A stretch of 10,619 bases of DNA from positions 1 to 10,619 of the forward strand of contig QNZW01000113.1 in assembly GCA_003978375.1 (NCBI GenBank), read 5' to 3'. Of this stretch, positions 1 through 7,062 are shown one piece after another. The notes under the pieces were generated by a model. It had not been told where the DNA came from and searched no databases. It saw nothing but the letters and a program-made list of their open reading frames with translations. Every line of letters begins with the position of its first letter. Within the stretch, counting starts at the first letter, position 1. The stretch comes from Sulfurovum sp. Its GTDB lineage: Bacteria; Campylobacterota; Campylobacteria; Campylobacterales; Sulfurovaceae. The position numbers were made by a program, and so were the translations under genes.

Positions 1-1193
1 AATGGGGAAAAGATGGTATTGCCTTATGGCTTTATGAGGATTGGATAGACAATATTATGGATGCATGGGTATTTAGACTAGCGCTTCCTTCTCCTCAAAT
101 ATTTGGGAAAGTTGCTCTCTCTTCCAAATTAGTAAAAACAAATAATGCTAAACAAGTGAGAAGACCTACGGTGAAAAGAGATGATATTTCAGGGCATTTT
201 GTACATCTAGATGATGGTGATTTTGCCAATCCAGGAAAATATTGGAGTGATAAGAACGATGTAGAAATCACCGCAAAGTACTTCGCAGAAAGTGAAAAAT
301 TTGATCATATTTTGTTTTATGGTCATGGAGGATTAAATACGCCCTCAAATTCGGCTAGACGTATTTTAGCTATGAAAGATATATTCAAAAAAAATGGTAT
401 TTATCCTTATCACATAATGTATGATACAGGTATTTCAGAAGAGATAAAAGATCTGCTTCTTAATAAAGGGAAGATATCTAATACCATTGCAGGAGGATTT
501 ACAGATTGGACTGATAATGTATTAGAACATCTGCTCTCACATGTGGGCACCTTGCTTTGGAATGAGATGAAATCAGATGCCAAAGCTGCTTTTTTTAAAT
601 TAGGTGCTGGAACAGAAGCGATACAAATATTTTTAAATGCCTTAAAAAATACGCCAAAAAATAGACGTAAAAAAATTCATATCGTAGGTCATAGTACAGG
701 ATCAATTCTTTTTGCACACATGCTAAAAACTTTTTCTAAAAGCGATGTTACAATAGAGAGTGTATCCCTTTTGGCTCCTGCTATAACGATAGATTTTTAT
801 CATAAAACCTATCTACCTATTTTAGAAAACAAAACCATGTTAAAGATTAACCAGATGTATATTTATAATTTAAAAGATAAACTCGAAAGAGAAGATAATG
901 TAGCTAATATCTATAAGAAATCTTTACTTTACCTTGTCTCAAATGCATTTGAATCAAAAAAAAGAAATATCAAAAAATCGCCACTTTTAGGTATGGAAAA
1001 GTTTTCAAAAACCATAAAGATGGCAAATAAAAAACCTATAATCTATTATTCTGATGGTATTTCAAGCACCAAAACAAAGGCAACTTCACATGGTGGATTC
1101 GACAATGATCCTGTAACAATGAATAACATACTACAAACCATATTAAACAAATCACCAAAAGTGAAATTTACACATGATATTTTAAACTATTGA
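1..1193 (+). CDS. C-terminal part of a serine alpha/beta-hydrolase protein, 5' end outside the window
   Basis: The reading frame is open from position 3 to the stop at 1191-1193. The ATG at 57 is therefore probably internal: the 18 codons before it read like protein (W-G-K-D-G, then Y-E-D-W-I-D-N-I) and no ribosome-binding site precedes it. Counting from that ATG, a nucleophile elbow G-H-S-T-G puts the likely catalytic Ser at 213. An earlier G-H-G-G-L-N near residue 90 could form the oxyanion region. A His at about 345 (S-H-G-G-F) is a good candidate for the catalytic base. No signal peptide or membrane helix is seen in the visible part. The W-G-K-D-G segment resembles the last conserved strand of papain-like C1 peptidases, so the full protein may be a peptidase/hydrolase fusion; that part is inference. 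The substrate is unknown. Lipase, esterase and thioesterase activities all remain possible. Confidence 0.75.
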   Translation, partial: WGKDGIALWLYEDWIDNIMDAWVFRLALPSPQIFGKVALSSKLVKTNNAKQVRRPTVKRDDISGHFVHLDDGDFANPGKYWSDKNDVEITAKYFAESEKFDHILFYGHGGLNTPSNSARRILAMKDIFKKNGIYPYHIMYDTGISEEIKDLLLNKGKISNTIAGGFTDWTDNVLEHLLSHVGTLLWNEMKSDAKAAFFKLGAGTEAIQIFLNALKNTPKNRRKKIHIVGHSTGSILFAHMLKTFSKSDVTIESVSLLAPAITIDFYHKTYLPILENKTMLKINQMYIYNLKDKLEREDNVANIYKKSLLYLVSNAFESKKRNIKKSPLLGMEKFSKTIKMANKKPIIYYSDGISSTKTKATSHGGFDNDPVTMNNILQTILNKSPKVKFTHDILNY

Positions 1194-1213
1194 TTATATA
1201 TCATTAAAATTTT

Positions 1214-1242
1214 TTGACTATGCTGTTCTAAAAATGTATAAT
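1214..1242 (+). promoter_or_regulatory. sigma70-type promoter for the MnmC-like oxidoreductase
   Basis: TTGACT (1214-1219) and a perfect TATAAT (1237-1242) are separated by exactly 17 bp. Transcription would start near 1249, giving a leader of about 50 nt before the proposed start at 1302. The match is better than most Campylobacterota promoters, where the -35 box is usually weak. It suggests the downstream gene is transcribed independently of the hydrolase gene. Confidence 0.6.
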
Positions 1243-1301
1243 CGTTTAAAAGAAAAAATATACTTTAATAAAAAGAGATATTTTGACAAGGAAATCATAT
1301 T

Positions 1302-2402
1302 ATTTATGACAATATTATTATAGGAGCAGGGATTGCAGGGGCTAGTTTGGCTTATATGCTAAAAGAGCAAAATCAACACATTCTTGTCCTAGACAAAGGG
1401 GGGATAGCCTCTGGTGGGTCTGGAGCTGCTGGGGCTTTTGTCTCTCCTAAAATAGGCAAAGGTTCAGTCTTACAAAAGCTTACGAATGAAGCGTTTGCCT
1501 ATGCAAAAGATTTTTATCTTGATGTGTGTCCCATGTACTTTAATCAAACAGGTGTTGTGCGTGTGCCCAAAGATAAACAGGATGCCATGGCATTTTCTAC
1601 TTATGAAAAATACAATGAAAATAACTACAAAGTCTATTCAAAAGAGACCTTACATTCGCTTGGAATTGATAGTGATTTTGATAGTTTTTATTTTCCTGAA
1701 GCTGGAAGTTGTGATGCTCTTGGTGTATGTGAGTATCTGCTTAAAGACATAGAGGTGCTCAAATATGAAGTAACACACTTGTCTCAGCAAAATGGCATCT
1801 GGAAGGTAGGCGACTATAAGGCAAAAAATATTATCTTAGCCACAGGACATGAACATGATTTGGCAGATTTGCGTTATATGGGTATTAGAGGGACATGGGG
1901 AAATAGAGGCGATTTTAGTACGCATTTAGATTTGAAGGTAAGTATGCATCAGTCCATGTCAGTAGGTGCAAATCATGAAGGTATCATTAAATTAGGAGCA
2001 ACACACGAGAAAGAGATAAAAAAAGCAATACCATGTAGTCACGCACAAGCTTCAAGCTTAAAGCAGAGGGCTTCTGGGCTTATAAATACATCCGATTTGG
2101 AGTTAAAAAAAGTTTTTTGTGGTATGCGTGCAGGGTCTAAAGACTATGTTCCTTTATTGGGTAAAGTCATTGATGTGCCGTATATGTTAAAAACCTACCC
2201 AGCCTTAACGCGAGGGGCAAAACCAGCATTAACGTATAGAGAAAATCTTTATGTATTTAATGGGCTTGGAGGACGTGGTTTTGTTTTTGCGCCATTGCTG
2301 GCAAAATGGTTATCGGACTATATCATCAATAACAAAGAGCTAAAAAGTAATGTCTGTGCAGATAGACTTTTTTTAAAATGGTGCAGAAAAGGCATGAAAT
2401 AA
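1302..2402 (+). CDS. stand-alone FAD-dependent oxidoreductase, MnmC oxidase-domain-like
   Basis: This is a DAO-fold FAD protein. From a proposed ATT start at 1302 it has 366 residues and begins Y-D-N-I-I-I, followed by the Rossmann motif G-A-G-I-A-G at residues 8-13. The next block, G-G-S-G-A-A-G-A-F-V-S-P, the central I-L-A-T-G-H, the later M-R-A-G-S-K-D-Y-V-P-L-L-G and the C-terminal G-L-G-G-R-G-F all match the C-terminal domain of MnmC. That domain oxidises cmnm5(s2)U34 of tRNA to nm5(s2)U34. The methyltransferase half of bifunctional MnmC is absent. The frame has no ATG, GTG or TTG before 1347, and starting at TTG 1347 would delete the FAD-binding glycines. An AAGGA at 1288-1292 fits ATT 1302 (9-nt spacing). 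Alternatively, a one-base deletion has broken a normal start at ATG 1306. A relative in the DAO family, such as an amino-acid oxidase, cannot be fully excluded. Confidence 0.75.
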   Translation: MYDNIIIGAGIAGASLAYMLKEQNQHILVLDKGGIASGGSGAAGAFVSPKIGKGSVLQKLTNEAFAYAKDFYLDVCPMYFNQTGVVRVPKDKQDAMAFSTYEKYNENNYKVYSKETLHSLGIDSDFDSFYFPEAGSCDALGVCEYLLKDIEVLKYEVTHLSQQNGIWKVGDYKAKNIILATGHEHDLADLRYMGIRGTWGNRGDFSTHLDLKVSMHQSMSVGANHEGIIKLGATHEKEIKKAIPCSHAQASSLKQRASGLINTSDLELKKVFCGMRAGSKDYVPLLGKVIDVPYMLKTYPALTRGAKPALTYRENLYVFNGLGGRGFVFAPLLAKWLSDYIINNKELKSNVCADRLFLKWCRKGMK

Positions 2403-2405
2403 TTA

Positions 2406-3173
2406 TTAACTTGTAGGTTTATCCCATTTTTCCCACAAAGGTTGTTCTGAGACATGAGGGAAGTCATCTAGTATCTCTTGGGGTTGGAAGTTTGTTTTGT
2501 AGGCAAACGCTTTACAGCCATCTACCCAGTAACCAAGGTAAATCCAGGGAAGACCCAAAATACTAGCAAGTTTCACTTGATAGAGCAAAGAGTATACACC
2601 CAAGGAGAGATGGGCATATTCTGGATCATAATAAAAGTATATCGCACTAATACCATCATCAAGTATGTCTATAAGATCTACACCCACAAGTTTGTTGTCT
2701 ACAATATAAAGCACTTCTTTACCAAAATCATGTGCACCATCTACAAAATTTTCATGGTATTCACGTTGGCTGATGTTACGATAACTCCAACCATCTTTTT
2801 GGTTTTTATGGGCATGATATTTGTTATATAAATCAATATGTGTTTGCGTAAGTGTTGGTTCTTGCACAATAATTTTTGTCTCTTTATTGCGTTTAATAGC
2901 TTTTCTTTGAGATTTGCTGTATTTGTAGTCTTCTACATTGATACGTATGCTTTTACAGGCATTGCATCCATTACAAACAGGATGAAAAAAATATTTGCCA
3001 AAACGCCTCCAACCTCTATCTATTACAGCCGTAGAGAAAGCTTTACTTGCATTTTCTACATATTTATAATTCATGCGTACTTTATTGCCAGAAATATAAG
3101 CACAATCATAATCAAGCATAGAAAAGTCTGTTGATGGTGGATTCAGTAAATCTATCGCTAATTCTTCATTCAT
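2406..3173 (-). CDS. bpt: aspartate/glutamate leucyltransferase
   Basis: Bpt transfers leucine from Leu-tRNA to proteins with N-terminal Asp or Glu and so feeds the bacterial N-degron pathway (ClpS/ClpAP). The 255-residue product has the family's N-terminal cysteine region: C24-A-Y at the position of the usual C-x-Y-L motif, then C67, C70 and C73 in H-P-V-C-N-G-C-N-A-C. These are followed by the R-I-N-V-E and Q-R-K-A-I-K-R-N blocks. The C-terminal GNAT-like half contains Y-F-Y-Y-D-P, L-G-V-Y-S-L-L and Y-L-G-Y-W-V. The length is typical of bacterial Bpt. I chose ATG 3173 over TTG 3191 because the TTG lies upstream of a TATAAT box and has no ribosome-binding site. The gene is divergent from the TrmN6-like gene and tail-to-tail with the MnmC-like gene, 3 bp apart. 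Confidence 0.92.
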   Translation of the reverse strand: MNEELAIDLLNPPSTDFSMLDYDCAYISGNKVRMNYKYVENASKAFSTAVIDRGWRRFGKYFFHPVCNGCNACKSIRINVEDYKYSKSQRKAIKRNKETKIIVQEPTLTQTHIDLYNKYHAHKNQKDGWSYRNISQREYHENFVDGAHDFGKEVLYIVDNKLVGVDLIDILDDGISAIYFYYDPEYAHLSLGVYSLLYQVKLASILGLPWIYLGYWVDGCKAFAYKTNFQPQEILDDFPHVSEQPLWEKWDKPTS

Positions 3174-3180
3174 AATCGCG

Positions 3181-3210
3181 ATTATACCCAATTTGTAGTA
3201 AAATAATCAA
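3181..3210 (-). promoter_or_regulatory. bpt promoter, possibly giving a leaderless mRNA
   Basis: On the minus strand a perfect TATAAT (3186-3181) is preceded 18 bp upstream by TTGATT (3210-3205). Only 7 nt separate the -10 box from the bpt ATG, so transcription would start at or within a base or two of the start codon. No Shine-Dalgarno sequence is present, which is consistent with leaderless translation. The box lies in the 56-bp divergent gap shared with the methyltransferase gene. Confidence 0.5.
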
Positions 3211-3229
3211 AATATACAAAGGCATTTTT

Positions 3230-3925
3230 GTGTTTCTTTATCAACCTAGCTCTGGATATTGCTATAACAGTGATTCTATTTTTTTGTATGATTTTATTGC
3301 TTCTTTTACGCCTACAGGGAGACTTTTGGATGTGGGATGTGGTGTAGGGATACTCTCTTTGCTTCTTAGCCGTGATTTTGACATACAAACAAGCATCATA
3401 GACAAACAAAAAAAGATGTTAGCCTATGCACAGCTCAATTATGCTCTACATCATAAAGATGTACAAAGTTATCTAGAAGATTTTACCAAACTTCAAACGC
3501 AAGAACGTTATGATTATATTATCTCAAACCCACCTTTTTATGATCAAAATGTCAAACAAAGTAAAAATACGCATCTTAATATTGCTAGGTATGCCCACCA
3601 TCTTCCTATAGAAACATTGATACAACGTGTCAAAACATTTTTAAAGCCAAAAGGGTGGTTTATATTTTGTTATGATGCAAAACAGATAGATATACTGCTA
3701 CATCATCTCAAAGCCTATGGTATCAACCCAGAAAAAATACAATTTGTTCACTCAAAAATAGATCGCGAATCAAAATTGGTCATGATAGCCGCACGAAACA
3801 ACTCAAAATCTATGACACAAATTCTTCCACCTTTTGTGGTTTTTGATGAGAAGTCTGTTTATACTCCTCAAGCAAAAAAGGCTTTTGACAAAGCCCATAC
3901 ACATAGTATTAAAGGTGATTTTTAG
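3230..3925 (+). CDS. trmN6: TrmN6-like tRNA1(Val) adenine-N6 methyltransferase
   Basis: This is an SAM-dependent class I methyltransferase of 231 residues. Motif I is D34-V-G-C-G-V-G. Motif IV is N100-P-P-F-Y, the signature of N6-adenine methylation. The N-terminal Q-P-S-S-G-Y sequence and the R-Y-A-H-H-L-P segment after motif IV fit the TrmN6 (YfiC) family, which makes m6A37 in tRNA1(Val). E. coli TrmN6 is about 245 aa, so the length is right. The start is GTG at 3230, with AAAGG at 3218-3222 seven nt upstream; no in-frame ATG lies nearby. The gene is convergent with ppa (14-bp gap) and no terminator hairpin is visible between them. The family is clear. The exact target is inferred, since related NPPF/Y enzymes such as PrmC modify proteins, although the short length and N-terminus argue against PrmC. 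Confidence 0.8.
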   Translation: MFLYQPSSGYCYNSDSIFLYDFIASFTPTGRLLDVGCGVGILSLLLSRDFDIQTSIIDKQKKMLAYAQLNYALHHKDVQSYLEDFTKLQTQERYDYIISNPPFYDQNVKQSKNTHLNIARYAHHLPIETLIQRVKTFLKPKGWFIFCYDAKQIDILLHHLKAYGINPEKIQFVHSKIDRESKLVMIAARNNSKSMTQILPPFVVFDEKSVYTPQAKKAFDKAHTHSIKGDF

Positions 3926-3939
3926 ACTAACAAGAGATG

Positions 3940-4458
3940 TTATTTGTAATTTTTAATTGCTTTATCCAAGATTTCACTTGCTGCTTTTTTGTCTTTAAAT
4001 CCTGATACTTTTACCCATTTGTTAGGCTCCAACATTTTATACGTTTCAAAAAAGTTTTTGATACGGTTTAATGTATGCTCTGGCACATCAGCAAGGTCGT
4101 TAATGTTTGCATATGTTGGGTCTATTTTGGTAGTAGGTACTGCAATAAGTTTTTCATCACCACCTGACTCATCTTCGGTCATAAGTACACCTACTAGTCT
4201 ACACTTAATGTATGAACCAGCTTGAAGAGGATAGTCGCAAAGCACAAGAATATCAGCAGGATCACCATCATCTGAAAGTGTATTTGCTACAAATCCATAA
4301 TTGGCAGGATAATGCATAGAAGAGTAAAGTACTCTATCTACCTCTACAGCACCTGAGTCTTTATCTATCTCATATTTAATCATTGAATTTAAAGGTACTT
4401 CAATAATTGCTTTGACTGCATCCGGGTTTTCACCATATCCGATTTTAGTAATATCCAT
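3940..4458 (-). CDS. ppa: inorganic pyrophosphatase, family I
   Basis: Ppa is a soluble cytoplasmic enzyme that hydrolyses pyrophosphate to two phosphates and so pulls biosynthetic reactions forward. From the chosen start it has 172 residues, the normal size for bacterial family I enzymes. All active-site residues are present at positions equivalent to E. coli Ppa: E20, K28, E30 (K-Y-E-I-D), R42, Y50 and Y54 (H-Y-P-A-N-Y-G-F), D64, D66 and D69 (D-D-G-D-P-A-D), D96, D101 and K103. The C-terminal K-W-V-K-V-S-G-F also matches. I chose ATG 4458 because GGAG lies 8 nt upstream and the protein then begins M-D-I-T-K. An in-frame ATG at 4500 would add 14 poorly conserved residues and has no ribosome-binding site. 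Gene order does not link it to the receptor cassette upstream. Confidence 0.95.
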   Translation of the reverse strand: MDITKIGYGENPDAVKAIIEVPLNSMIKYEIDKDSGAVEVDRVLYSSMHYPANYGFVANTLSDDGDPADILVLCDYPLQAGSYIKCRLVGVLMTEDESGGDEKLIAVPTTKIDPTYANINDLADVPEHTLNRIKNFFETYKMLEPNKWVKVSGFKDKKAASEILDKAIKNYK

Positions 4459-4540
4459 AAGGGGGACTCCATTTAGATTAAATTTTGAAAATTCTAACAT
4501 AATATCTATAAATTGTACATCAAATACAAAGTTTTAGATA

Positions 4541-5107
4541 TCAAGTCTGCTTTTTGAAACTCTTAAAAATAAGCCAAATAATGATACTTTCAATGCTTAT
4601 AAGCAAATAATGTAGCCAATAGACCTGTGCTTGATTTTGTGTGATATGTTCAAATGTTAAAATTTTATAGAAAATATATGAGATTCCCATCCCCAAAAGA
4701 TACCCCAATTGTTTGGCTGTATCTACTTTTGTAAGGAGTGTATCTGTTTTGAGTAAAAGCGTCTCTGCTCTTACAAGGTAAGCACCAAAAATAAAACTAA
4801 TCTGATAGCCAATATACATAACCAATGCTGTTTGATAATTGTAGGGATGCAATAAAAAATACATAATAGCCACAGCCAAAACTACTTCTACCCATAGACT
4901 GATACGAAAAAACCATTGGGCATTGAGTAGATAATGGTACATTCTAGCAACCAAAAGCATACCAAAAGCCAAAACAATCCCTCCTAAAGAATAAATAGAG
5001 GGTTTTAATGGTTCATAAATCGTAAAAACGACACCCACACTAAGCCCCAAAAATAGTGCATTAAAAAACTTATAGACAATAAACCATTTGGGAATAAGTG
5101 TTAGCAT
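4541..5107 (-). CDS. six-helix integral membrane protein of unknown function
   Basis: I do not recognise this 188-residue protein as a named family. Six hydrophobic segments are visible at about residues 9-30, 36-57, 65-86, 93-114, 134-152 and 162-182, with a lysine-rich C-terminus (F-K-S-F-K-K-Q-T). Size and spacing resemble half of an MFS transporter, but the MFS signature between helices 2 and 3 (G-x-x-x-D-R-x-G-R-R) is absent. The ATG lies 12 bp after the stop codon of the TonB-dependent receptor, and an AGG overlapping that stop could serve as a weak ribosome-binding site. Co-transcription, and perhaps translational coupling, is therefore likely. By context it may be the inner-membrane partner of the receptor; the sequence alone does not show transport. 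Confidence 0.8.
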   Translation of the reverse strand: MLTLIPKWFIVYKFFNALFLGLSVGVVFTIYEPLKPSIYSLGGIVLAFGMLLVARMYHYLLNAQWFFRISLWVEVVLAVAIMYFLLHPYNYQTALVMYIGYQISFIFGAYLVRAETLLLKTDTLLTKVDTAKQLGYLLGMGISYIFYKILTFEHITQNQAQVYWLHYLLISIESIIIWLIFKSFKKQT

Positions 5108-5119
5108 CTTATAGTATAC

Positions 5120-6967
5120 CTAAAAACGATAATGTATCTTAGCATAGGCTTCTCTATCAGAAGAAGCATAGGCATAAATAGATTGATATGTTTTATTAAA
5201 AATATTCTTAACATGCAGGCTTACCTCCATATTGTTGAAAAGTTTGGTACCAAAATTAGCGTTATATACAGTGTAATTTCCTGTTGATACTTTCGAGGCT
5301 GGGTAGGCACCATTTGTGTCTATTCTGTCACCTATATATTGTGCTGTGACACCAAAATAGGTGTTGTTGTCTATATATTTATTCAATGTTACATTCAAGA
5401 CATCTTTTGCACGTCTTAAAAGTGCTGTCTTGTCCTCTTTTTCAAAAGTAAAAAGATGCGTATAGTTCGCTGATAGCATAAGATCAAGACTATCAATATT
5501 TACAGTACTACTAACCTCTAGTCCTGAAAATTTTGACTTACCTAAAACATTAAAGTACCCATAGCGATTCATATCATAGTCTATACTGTCTTTGGTTTTT
5601 GTATTAAAATAACTAAGCGTAAGCAACTCTTTATACTTTGCTGTGATATCAAATCCTTTGCTATAGCTTGGCTTAAGCATAGTACCTGCCACACTATTTG
5701 CTAACGCATAAGCACTAGGTGCATCATATCCCGTATGATAGTTTGCCGAAGTAACAAAGCCCTCTAAAAAATGATGGTAATGCTTTAACCCTATCTTATA
5801 CGTAGTTTCATTGTTAAAAGCATCATAATCGTCATATCTAAGATTTGTTTCTAAGAGTGTATCATTATTTACATGATAAGTGTTGGACAAAAAAATAGCT
5901 TTATTGCTATAGTCTGCTTGACTTTTTGCAAAAGCATTGTATTGGTTAAAACCATCGATATTTTTATATTCAAAACCTACAATAGCTTTACCTTGTGTAT
6001 ACGTATAAGCATTGATAAAACTATACTCTTTTAAAGTCGCTTTATACACATTGGTACCTTCGCCAAAGCTCGAAATACTAAAATAATTTCTATCATACAC
6101 ACCTTTACTAGCACGTACGGTAGCACTATAATTTTCGACCTCATAACGGTAGACTAAAGCAAGATTTTTTTGTTTAGAATCTGCGTGGCTATAGTCATCA
6201 TTTGCTTTTTTTTCTGAAAAAGGGTTATCATACTCTGTTTTGGTTTTGGTGGTGTTGTAGCTAAGGTTTATGCTGTTATTTGCATTGAATACATAACCTA
6301 ATTTAAGATTGAGATTTTTATTTGTATAGCCATCGTTTTCTGCAGAAGCAGGGGAGAGTGCTGAAAAACTTTGTGTATCCAAATAAGAAGCAAGGACTTG
6401 TGCTGTGAGTTTTTTATCTTTATATGAGAGTGCCACATCTGTCCCTTTGGTTGCGTACGAACCATACTGAAGTCCCACCAAGCCATGTACTCCCTCTTTG
6501 GCCTTTTTGGTAATAATATTAATCACACCTGCACTGGCATTAGATCCCCAAATACTACTTTGGGCACCTTGAACAATCTCGATTTGTTCTATATTGTCCG
6601 TGGTTAAACTCTCAAGAAGTGCTGTGCCATTTGTGGTGCTAGGGTCATTAAGACGCATACCATCCAAAAGTACCAAAACACTCCCTGAGTCTGCACCTCT
6701 TAAAAAAAATGAATTTTGTTGTCCTAACCCACCTGCTGTTTCTACAGAGATACCTGCTATGCTGTTAAGTGCTTGTGCCACCGTTTGATACCCATTTTCT
6801 TCTATCTCTTCTGCACCAAGTACGGTAATATTTGAAGTGCTATTGGCGATAGACTCTGAAGTTTTATTGCTTGTTGTTACATTGATGTCTTCTAGGGTTT
6901 CTTGTGCAAAAGTATGTGTACTACAAAACAAAGTAGCTGTCATAAAACAAAATGCTTTTTTTGTCAT
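5120..6967 (-). CDS. BtuB-like TonB-dependent outer-membrane receptor
   Basis: This is a complete 615-residue TonB-dependent receptor. Residues 1-21 form a signal peptide with likely cleavage at T-F-A|Q. A TonB-box-like E-D-I-N-V-T-T follows at about 26-32. The plug domain (roughly 36-155) contains the family blocks F-F-L-R-G-A-D, V-L-V-L-L-D-G-M-R-L-N-D, I-E-I-V-Q-G-A-Q-S-S-I-W-G and G-V-I-N-I-I-T-K. The rest is a 22-stranded-type beta-barrel rich in alternating aromatic residues, ending in H-Y-R-F with the C-terminal Phe used by the BAM machinery. The plug resembles BtuB, the cobalamin receptor, and the size is like BtuB (about 610 aa). However, no cobalamin riboswitch or btuCDF gene is seen nearby, so the cargo is undetermined and could be cobalamin, a siderophore or another metal chelate. 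The start ATG has AAGGA 6 nt upstream. Confidence 0.93.
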   Translation of the reverse strand: MTKKAFCFMTATLFCSTHTFAQETLEDINVTTSNKTSESIANSTSNITVLGAEEIEENGYQTVAQALNSIAGISVETAGGLGQQNSFFLRGADSGSVLVLLDGMRLNDPSTTNGTALLESLTTDNIEQIEIVQGAQSSIWGSNASAGVINIITKKAKEGVHGLVGLQYGSYATKGTDVALSYKDKKLTAQVLASYLDTQSFSALSPASAENDGYTNKNLNLKLGYVFNANNSINLSYNTTKTKTEYDNPFSEKKANDDYSHADSKQKNLALVYRYEVENYSATVRASKGVYDRNYFSISSFGEGTNVYKATLKEYSFINAYTYTQGKAIVGFEYKNIDGFNQYNAFAKSQADYSNKAIFLSNTYHVNNDTLLETNLRYDDYDAFNNETTYKIGLKHYHHFLEGFVTSANYHTGYDAPSAYALANSVAGTMLKPSYSKGFDITAKYKELLTLSYFNTKTKDSIDYDMNRYGYFNVLGKSKFSGLEVSSTVNIDSLDLMLSANYTHLFTFEKEDKTALLRRAKDVLNVTLNKYIDNNTYFGVTAQYIGDRIDTNGAYPASKVSTGNYTVYNANFGTKLFNNMEVSLHVKNIFNKTYQSIYAYASSDREAYAKIHYRF

Positions 6968-6987
6968 AAATATTCCTTGTATATTAA

Positions 6988-7012
6988 AATATAGGGTGAA
7001 TTTAAATCCACC
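6988..7012 (-). promoter_or_regulatory. candidate promoter and palindromic operator of the TonB-dependent receptor
   Basis: An 18-bp palindrome at 6995-7012 (GGTG-A-ATTTAAAT-C-CACC on the + strand) has one mismatched pair. It lies immediately upstream of a minus-strand TATATT at 6993-6988, about 20 bp before the receptor ATG. A palindrome just upstream of a -10 box is a classic repressor position. The -35 region is weak, for example ATTGGT at 16-bp spacing. The sequence does not match the Fur consensus or a NikR half-site pattern that I can recognise. Confidence 0.35.
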
Positions 7013-7035
7013 AATCCATAGTGATTGAGCAAATA

Positions 7036-7057
7036 GTAAGCCAAGAACTTAGCTTAC
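7036..7057 (-). repeat. hairpin-forming inverted repeat between the small ORF and the receptor gene
   Basis: GTAAGC (7036-7041) and GCTTAC (7052-7057) are perfect inverted copies 10 nt apart. They begin 5 bp beyond the stop codon of the 55-codon ORF when read on the minus strand. No T-run follows, so this is not a standard intrinsic terminator. It could be an RNA-processing or attenuating stem, or a protein-binding site. Confidence 0.3.
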
Positions 7058-7062
7058 GAACG

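Noticed and set aside
1347..1349. TTG 1347 as the start of the FAD oxidoreductase
   Set aside because: It would remove the G-A-G-I-A-G nucleotide-binding motif encoded just upstream, and no ribosome-binding site precedes it at a suitable distance.
4459..4500. ATG 4500 as the ppa start
   Set aside because: It adds 14 residues not typical of the family and lacks a ribosome-binding site, whereas ATG 4458 has GGAG at 8 nt and gives the normal 172-aa length.
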